10,387 bases of DNA from Kangiella sp. Lineage in GTDB: Bacteria; Pseudomonadota; Gammaproteobacteria; Enterobacterales; Kangiellaceae. The notes under the pieces were generated by a model that was not told the DNA's origin, made no database searches, and saw only the letters and a program-made list of their open reading frames with translations. Positions within the stretch are counted from its first letter, which is position 1; each line of letters begins with the position of its first letter. Shown piece after piece: positions 6,231 through 10,387 of this stretch. Made by a program: the position numbers and the translations under genes. The stretch is taken from positions 5,319 to 15,705 of the forward strand of contig NVVT01000016.1 in NCBI GenBank assembly GCA_002733465.1. The letters are read 5' to 3'.

Positions 6231-7784
6231 TTAATCTACTTTAGGCGGCGTACTAAACGAGTGATAAGGTGCCGGTGTTGGCATTGCATCCCACTCTAAA
6301 CCAGTTGCTCCATCCCATTGTTTTTCGTCTGCTTTTTTACCATTACGAATTGCCATAATGATGGTGACAAAGAAAAATACCTGGGTTAAGCCTAAGCCAA
6401 ATGCGCCAATACTTGCCCACATATTATAATCAGCAAACATCATATTATAGTCAGGAATACGTCTTGGCATACCCGCTAAACCACTAAAGTGCATTGGGAA
6501 GAATGTTAGGTTTACGAAGACCATTGATAACCAAAAATGCCATTTACCGATGGTTTCGTTGTACATTTTACCTGTCCACTTAGGAAACCAGTAATAAACC
6601 GCGGCAGTTGTTCCAAAAATAGCTCCAGGAAATAATACGTAATGGAAGTGAGCAACTACGAAATAAGTATCATGGTATTGGAAATCTACCGGAGCCATTG
6701 CCAACATCACGCCTGAGAAACCACCAATTGTAAACAAGATAACAAAGGCAATTGAGAACAGCATAGGCGTTTCAAAAGTTAATGAACCTTGCCACATGGT
6801 TGCTATCCAGTTAAAGACTTTAACGCCTGTAGGAACAGCTATTAACATTGTCGCAATCATAAAGAATAATTCACCAGCGACTGGCATACCAACCGCAAAC
6901 ATATGGTGAGCCCATACGATGAACGAAAGTAATGCGATAGAAGCTGTCGCATAAACCATTGATGAATACCCAAACAATTTTTTACGAGAGAAGGCTGGAA
7001 TAATTTCTGAAACCACACCAAATGCTGGTAAAACCATAATATAAACTTCTGGATGACCAAAGAACCAGAAAATATGCTGGAACATCACTGGATCACCACC
7101 ACCAGCCGCATCAAAGAATGCTGTGCCGAAGTGTCTATCAGTCAACATCATTGTTACAACACCAGCTAATACTGGCATAACCATAATAAGCAAGAACGCA
7201 GTGATTAACCAAGTCCATACAAATAGAGGCATTTTCATTAATGTCATGCCAGGAGCACGCATATTGAAAATCGTAACGATAACGTTAATTGCACCCATGA
7301 TAGAAGAAATACCCATCATGTGAACACCAAGAATAAAGAAATCAGTGCTCGGAGGCGCATAAGTAGTAGAAAGAGGCGCATAAAAAGTCCAACCGAAGTT
7401 AGGTGCTCCGCCTTCCATAAATAAAGAAGAAAGTAATAACGTGAAAGCAAAAGGTAAAATCCAGAAGCTCCAGTTATTCATTCTAGGTAAGGCCATATCT
7501 GGCGCACCAATTTGCATTGGGATTAACCAGTTAGCTAAACCAACCATACTTGGCATAACCGCACCAAAAACCATAATCAAACCATGCATGGTTGTCATTT
7601 GGTTAAAGAATCCGGGCTCTACAAATTGTAGTCCTGGCTGATAAAGCTCGGCACGGATAACCATTGCCATTGCTCCACCAGTAAGGAACATGATAAAAGA
7701 AAACCATAAATACATCGTTCCGATGTCTTTGTGATTGGTTGTATATAACCAGCGCTTAATGCCGGTTGGGCGATGATCGCTCAT
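6231..7784 (-). CDS. coxA: Cytochrome c oxidase subunit I (aa3 type, A1-class heme-copper oxidase)
   Basis: This 517-residue catalytic subunit reduces O2 to water at the heme a3-CuB centre and pumps protons across the inner membrane. All metal ligands are present: H67 (TTMHG) and H381 for the low-spin heme a; H379 for heme a3 (VAHFHYV); and H244, H293 and H294 for CuB, with Y248 in GHPEVY as the cross-linked tyrosine. E246 in GHPEVY marks the A1 class, D96 with N85 and N103 fits the D channel, and K322 (PTGVK) fits the K channel. About twelve helices are visible. ATG is used, with a strong AAAGGAG ribosome binding site that overlaps the coxB stop, so it is probably translationally linked to coxB. 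Length is normal and nothing is missing. Confidence 0.98.
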   Translation of the reverse strand: MSDHRPTGIKRWLYTTNHKDIGTMYLWFSFIMFLTGGAMAMVIRAELYQPGLQFVEPGFFNQMTTMHGLIMVFGAVMPSMVGLANWLIPMQIGAPDMALPRMNNWSFWILPFAFTLLLSSLFMEGGAPNFGWTFYAPLSTTYAPPSTDFFILGVHMMGISSIMGAINVIVTIFNMRAPGMTLMKMPLFVWTWLITAFLLIMVMPVLAGVVTMMLTDRHFGTAFFDAAGGGDPVMFQHIFWFFGHPEVYIMVLPAFGVVSEIIPAFSRKKLFGYSSMVYATASIALLSFIVWAHHMFAVGMPVAGELFFMIATMLIAVPTGVKVFNWIATMWQGSLTFETPMLFSIAFVILFTIGGFSGVMLAMAPVDFQYHDTYFVVAHFHYVLFPGAIFGTTAAVYYWFPKWTGKMYNETIGKWHFWLSMVFVNLTFFPMHFSGLAGMPRRIPDYNMMFADYNMWASIGAFGLGLTQVFFFVTIIMAIRNGKKADEKQWDGATGLEWDAMPTPAPYHSFSTPPKVD

Positions 7785-7793
7785 ATTGATCGT

Positions 7794-7800
7794 CTCCTTT
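7794..7800 (-). promoter_or_regulatory. Strong ribosome binding site of coxA overlapping the coxB stop codon
   Basis: AAAGGAG on the reverse strand is 9 nt before the coxA ATG. Its first bases are the last bases of the coxB TAA, so ribosomes ending coxB are placed right at the coxA start, suggesting coordinated synthesis of subunits II and I. Confidence 0.75.
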
Positions 7801-8968
7801 AGTTACCGGCTTTAAAAGCCTGAATGTCAGCGGGTTGAACTGTATCGCCAGTGTTGTTACCCCAAGCATTTCGCTCATAAGTAATAACCGCAGCCATTTC
7901 AGCATCTGTTAATTGCGCACCGTATGCAGCCATACCAGTACCTTGCTTACCGTTTACAACCATATTGATGTGTACATCAGCTGGTCCCTTTGCAATCGCA
8001 CTATCTTTTAGTGCTGGGAAAACCGGCGGTAAACCTTCACCATTTACTTGATGACAGGCGGCACATTTTGAAGCGTAAATCGTTTCACCTAAAGTCATTA
8101 ATTTAGCCATATCCCAATTTTGTGACGCTGCGTCGGCTGCTGCTTTATCTGCAACGCGTTTTTCTTCCGCTTTACCAGCTAGCCACTTATCAAAGTCAGG
8201 TTTAGTTAACACCTCTACAACCACTGGCATGAACCCATGATCTTTGCCGCAAAGTTCAGTACATTGACCGCGATAAATGCCTGGAATAGGTACGCTAGTC
8301 CATGTTTCATTGATAAAACCAGGGATTGCATCCTTTTTGACAGCTAGTTCAGGTACCCACCACGAGTGAATTACATCATCAGCAGTAACAAGAAATCTGA
8401 CTTTCGTATCTACCGGTATAACTAGATGATTATCTACTTCTAATAAGTAGTTAACATTATCAGCAGCTCCACTGGTTGCATAATTTTCATATTGTTCACG
8501 TGGCGTACTCAAATTACTATAAAAGCTAATTTCGTTCTTAATGATGTCACCTTCTAAATATTTGTAATGCCACTTCCACTGAGAACCGGTTACTTGAACA
8601 CTTATTTCAGAGTTAGACGCATCTTCCATCTTAATTAACAAACTCACTGCAGGAATCGTTAAATAAACAAGGATGATAACCGGGATAACAGTCCAAATAA
8701 CTTCCATTTTAGTGCTATGAGAAAACGTAGCAGGTGTTGGATGCTTGGATCTGCGATGAAAAATAAACGAATAAATCATGACTCCGAAAACAACTACAGA
8801 TATAGCAACCATCACCCATACAACCATCATATGCAGTTCAAAGGCTTCTATACTCGTTTCTGTTACTCCGGGGCGCATATTCAATTTGGAAGCTGCTTGT
8901 ACCGCACCACCTAGCATCAAGCTAAGTAATGAAGTTATACCAGCAATCAACTTGCGTCGAATGGCCAT
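7799..8968 (-). CDS. coxB: Cytochrome c oxidase subunit II with CuA site and fused C-terminal cytochrome c domain
   Basis: This 389-residue subunit accepts electrons from cytochrome c and passes them via CuA to heme a. The order is: signal peptide (probably cleaved after VQA, residues 23-25), two transmembrane helices (about 48-70 and 90-112), the aromatic QWKWHYKY (130-137), and a periplasmic cupredoxin domain with the full CuA set H201, C236, E238, C240, H244 and M247. An alanine/lysine-rich linker (about 262-283) joins it to a class I cytochrome c domain with CAACH (302-306) and a likely distal ligand M346 (GTGMAAYG). The fusion makes the enzyme formally caa3-like. ATG follows a GGAG ribosome binding site by 8 nt. 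It is the first gene of the structural operon, after a 320-bp promoter region. Confidence 0.97.
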   Translation of the reverse strand: MAIRRKLIAGITSLLSLMLGGAVQAASKLNMRPGVTETSIEAFELHMMVVWVMVAISVVVFGVMIYSFIFHRRSKHPTPATFSHSTKMEVIWTVIPVIILVYLTIPAVSLLIKMEDASNSEISVQVTGSQWKWHYKYLEGDIIKNEISFYSNLSTPREQYENYATSGAADNVNYLLEVDNHLVIPVDTKVRFLVTADDVIHSWWVPELAVKKDAIPGFINETWTSVPIPGIYRGQCTELCGKDHGFMPVVVEVLTKPDFDKWLAGKAEEKRVADKAAADAASQNWDMAKLMTLGETIYASKCAACHQVNGEGLPPVFPALKDSAIAKGPADVHINMVVNGKQGTGMAAYGAQLTDAEMAAVITYERNAWGNNTGDTVQPADIQAFKAGN

Positions 8969-8976
8969 TGAGAGAT

Positions 8977-8980
8977 CTCC
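8977..8980 (-). promoter_or_regulatory. Ribosome binding site of coxB
   Basis: GGAG on the reverse strand lies 8 nt before the coxB ATG and 12 nt downstream of the leader hairpin at 8993-9013, so folding of that hairpin could affect access to it. Confidence 0.7.
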
Positions 8981-8992
8981 AATTTTTATTGT

Positions 8993-9013
8993 AAAACAGG
9001 ATTCACCTGTTTT
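8993..9013 (-). promoter_or_regulatory. Perfect 8-bp hairpin in the coxB leader
   Basis: AAAACAGG (8993-9000) and CCTGTTTT (9006-9013) are perfect inverted repeats around a 5-nt loop. In the coxB mRNA this forms a stem-loop ending 12 nt before the ribosome binding site. On the plus strand the same element is followed by a T run and resembles a terminator, but no plus-strand gene precedes it. It may stabilise the mRNA, attenuate transcription, or be a protein-binding dyad; the sequence alone does not decide. Confidence 0.6.
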
Positions 9014-9154
9014 TTAGGATTTAGTGAAAATAAGGTACTCGGGACTTTCAGCTAGCGTCAACATCATGCTTTTATACAAAAAGTTACACTAAATTTAGCA
9101 AAGACTTTGCACTTTTGCCAAATATTTGTTCGTACCCCTCCTTATTGGGGTGGA

Positions 9155-9182
9155 ATTATAAGGATCGGTGTTGAGGAATCAA
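9155..9182 (-). promoter_or_regulatory. Probable sigma-70 promoter of the coxB-coxA-ctaG-coxC operon
   Basis: The reverse strand has TTGATT (9182-9177, 4/6 to the -35 consensus) and a perfect TATAAT (9160-9155) separated by 16 bp. The predicted start, near 9148, would give a leader of about 180 nt before coxB. The -35 lies within TTGA-N4-TCAA, a small dyad. Weaker alternatives closer to coxB, such as TTGACG at 9061-9056, have poor -10 partners. Confidence 0.55.
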
Positions 9183-9288
9183 GCAAAAACTGCAGAATAT
9201 TGACTAGAAAGTCTGGCTTACAGCATTAAATTAGCAAAATGTAATATAAGAAAGAAGTTCTTCATTAAGTTTTAAGTAAAATTGGTAC

Positions 9289-10173
9289 TTAGTTTTTAGG
9301 AAAGATATCGCGTTTCTTCAATTTATCTTCAATATTATAGTCCGGATACGCTGATTTAAAACGGATAATTTCCTTCTTTGCTAGTTCAAACTCTTGTTTT
9401 TTTAAACTAGTTACGATACTTTTAAACCACACATCCTTTTCTGCAAAAATTGTTTTAGACAATTCACTTCCCGTATAGACTTTGTTGTTATTAGTCTCCT
9501 TTAAGGATTCATTAATTACCACTCCATTATCTCCTTGCATTGGTTCCACGTAAATGAAACCTTTTTTCACAGTACTCTCACCTAAAATATTTTCATTGAC
9601 TCCATCGGTAATACGCTTGTCCATTTCCGGTCTTTTTTTATTTTCGATAAAATCTGTCATAGCGTTGAGTTTATTTTTTTCTCTATTAAATCTAGAAAGC
9701 GATACTTTTGAAATTTCGTTGCTTGGCTCTTCGCCATCAATATCAAATTCAATTAAATGCTGTTTGATTTCAGTTTGGCTGCTAAGCTCGGCATTCATCT
9801 CAGATAGATCGTATTGGTTTGTATTATTAAACAGCGGTTGCCACAAAACTTGAAAAGCAAAAACCGTTAAAACAAAGCCCCCAGCGACAAAAGAAGGTAA
9901 AGCCAGTCGGCGCCACCACTGTTTAGGATTGAGAGTTCCCGCAAATTGCAATTTTGCAACTAATGCATCATCTTCAACATAGCGAACACTAGTTTCTGAT
10001 AATTCTCGATGTGAAAATGCAAATATTTGTTTTTCAACAGCCTTATCGACAACAAAATCACAGTCATCTGATAATAGCGTAGCGATCTCATCAATCAATT
10101 TGTTGCTCTCGCTATCCGTTAATTGATTCGAATTATTTGAACTTAAAGGGTTAGTTTTAGATGGTGATTTCAT
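9289..10173 (-). CDS. Putative membrane-anchored anti-sigma factor
   Basis: This 294-residue protein is not one I recognise by name. A cytoplasmic N-terminal part (about 1-88) is polar and acidic, then comes one transmembrane helix (about 90-112) preceded by WWRR, giving an N-in, C-out topology. The periplasmic part is a low-complexity, charged stretch (about 115-240), then a small helical segment, WFKSIVTSLKKQEFELAKKE with a following AYPDY (about 248-278), resembling a half-TPR element seen at the ends of some anti-sigma proteins. The gene begins one base after the stop of a sigma factor gene (TAA-A-ATG) with GAGGT 7 nt upstream inside the sigma coding sequence. This coupling is the main reason to call it an anti-sigma factor; no zinc-binding HxxxCxxC motif is visible. 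Other membrane regulators are possible. Confidence 0.6.
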   Translation of the reverse strand: MKSPSKTNPLSSNNSNQLTDSESNKLIDEIATLLSDDCDFVVDKAVEKQIFAFSHRELSETSVRYVEDDALVAKLQFAGTLNPKQWWRRLALPSFVAGGFVLTVFAFQVLWQPLFNNTNQYDLSEMNAELSSQTEIKQHLIEFDIDGEEPSNEISKVSLSRFNREKNKLNAMTDFIENKKRPEMDKRITDGVNENILGESTVKKGFIYVEPMQGDNGVVINESLKETNNNKVYTGSELSKTIFAEKDVWFKSIVTSLKKQEFELAKKEIIRFKSAYPDYNIEDKLKKRDIFPKN

Positions 10174-10174
10174 T

Positions 10175-10387
10175 TTATTGACCTCTATTCACTTCTTCTG
10201 CACATAACGCATTAGAATTTAATAGTTGTTTCAGTTTGGTAGTTGCATATCGCAATCGACTTTTAACCGATTCCTTTTTACAGCCTGTAATTTCCGCAAT
10301 TTGATCGATCGATAAACCGTTATCCAATTTCAATAAAAGTGTATTTTTTTGTTCAAAAGGTAATTCGCCGATTGCTTTTCTCAAAGA
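10175..10387 (-). CDS. C-terminal end of an ECF-like RNA polymerase sigma factor (5' part outside the window)
   Basis: The last 70 residues of a sigma-70-family protein are present; the frame stays open to the window edge. The apparent first residue at 10384 is an internal TTG leucine, preceded by a serine codon, so it is not a start. The segment is sigma region 4: IGELPFEQKNTLLLKLDNGLS leads into the helix-turn-helix IDQIAEITGCKKESVKSRLR, then a helix ending KLKQLL. These are typical of ECF sigma factors, in which region 4 reads the -35 element. The stop lies 1 bp before the putative anti-sigma gene, and the anti-sigma ribosome binding site is inside its final codons, so the two are likely made together. 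Its target genes cannot be told from this window. Confidence 0.88.
   Translation of the reverse strand, partial: SLRKAIGELPFEQKNTLLLKLDNGLSIDQIAEITGCKKESVKSRLRYATTKLKQLLNSNALCAEEVNRGQ

Larger units (their letters stand above)
8969..9288 (-). other. 320-bp intergenic regulatory region upstream of coxB
   Basis: This stretch has no credible gene. It holds the likely coxB promoter (9155-9182) and a leader with several palindromes: ACCCC/GGGGT (9134-9138/9147-9151), CAAATATTTG (9119-9128), GCAAAG-a-CTTTGC (9098-9110), CTAAATTTAG (9089-9098), a long-range 8-bp pair (9019-9026 with 9087-9094) and the hairpin at 8993-9013. The 106 bp nearest the anti-sigma gene (9183-9288) show only weak dyads and no convincing terminator, so some read-through from the sigma/anti-sigma operon into cox is possible. 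Confidence 0.6.

Noticed and set aside
6857..7641. Several 66-67 codon frames inside coxA
   Set aside because: They lie within the strongly conserved subunit I coding sequence, with no independent support.
8993..9015. Plus-strand intrinsic terminator (hairpin plus T run)
   Set aside because: The shape fits, but no plus-strand gene lies upstream for it to terminate; it is listed instead as a leader hairpin of coxB.
8717..9017. Plus-strand frames of 65 and 79 codons over the 5' end of coxB
   Set aside because: They mirror the signal peptide and helices of coxB, and the translations look like antisense shadow composition.
9171..9182. FNR/ANR-type site over the coxB -35 (TTGA-N4-TCAA)
   Set aside because: FNR-family sites have TTGA and TCAA separated by six bases; here the spacing is four, so the match does not hold.
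9183..9288. Terminator after the anti-sigma gene
   Set aside because: Only short dyads (TAAGTA/TACTTA, AAGAA-g-TTCTT, GACT/AGTC) are present, without a GC-rich stem followed by a U tract on the minus strand.
9554..9853. 99-codon plus-strand frame opposite the putative anti-sigma gene
   Set aside because: It is antisense to a frame with coherent topology, a good ribosome binding site and coupling to the sigma gene; its Ser/Leu/Phe-rich translation is typical of antisense reading.
10382..10384. Start codon of the sigma factor at 10384
   Set aside because: The codon is TTG encoding an internal leucine of sigma region 4; region 2 and the true start must lie beyond the window.

Overview
The window reads as the aa3/caa3-type cytochrome c oxidase locus of a low-G+C gammaproteobacterium. 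The base composition is visibly AT-rich. The order coxB-coxA-ctaG-coxC, a DUF2909 gene, then SURF1-(Sco-like protein)-ctaA-ctaB-SCO is the arrangement I associate with marine gammaproteobacteria. A Kangiella/Aliikangiella-like host is only a guess. Almost everything lies on the minus strand, so the biological reading direction runs from 10387 down to 1.

Region by region, in transcription order. (1) 10387-9289: the 3' end of a sigma-70-family (ECF-like) sigma factor, cut by the window edge, and a membrane-anchored putative anti-sigma factor starting one base after the sigma stop. (2) 9288-8969: a 320-bp intergenic stretch with a good promoter (TTGATT-N16-TATAAT) and a leader of about 180 nt that is unusually rich in short palindromes and ends in a perfect 8-bp hairpin just before the coxB ribosome binding site. 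(3) 8968-4698: the structural operon coxB (subunit II with CuA and a fused cytochrome c domain), coxA (subunit I), ctaG (CuB chaperone) and coxC (subunit III), ending at a symmetric terminator at 4654-4681. (4) 4394-4615: a small twin-transmembrane DUF2909 gene, the only plus-strand gene, which converges on coxC and shares the terminator. (5) 4269-1: a second minus-strand assembly operon: SURF1, a degenerate Sco-like thioredoxin-fold protein, ctaA (heme A synthase), ctaB (heme O synthase), SCO (CuA metallochaperone), and the first 59 codons of an EnvZ-like membrane sensor that overlaps the SCO stop by ATGA.

The genes form one functional module. CtaB farnesylates heme B to heme O and CtaA oxidises heme O to heme A. 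SURF1 assists heme A insertion into CoxA. CtaG delivers copper to CuB in CoxA, and SCO, perhaps with the Sco-like protein, matures CuA in CoxB. CoxA/B/C make up the proton-pumping terminal oxidase.

The core genes are ordinary and intact. The parts worth a second look are the Sco-like protein that keeps CxxxC but shifts the copper-ligand histidine, the palindrome-rich coxB leader, the regulators at both ends (sigma/anti-sigma upstream, sensor kinase coupled to SCO downstream), and two TTG starts. I saw no mobile element, CRISPR array, tRNA or rRNA.
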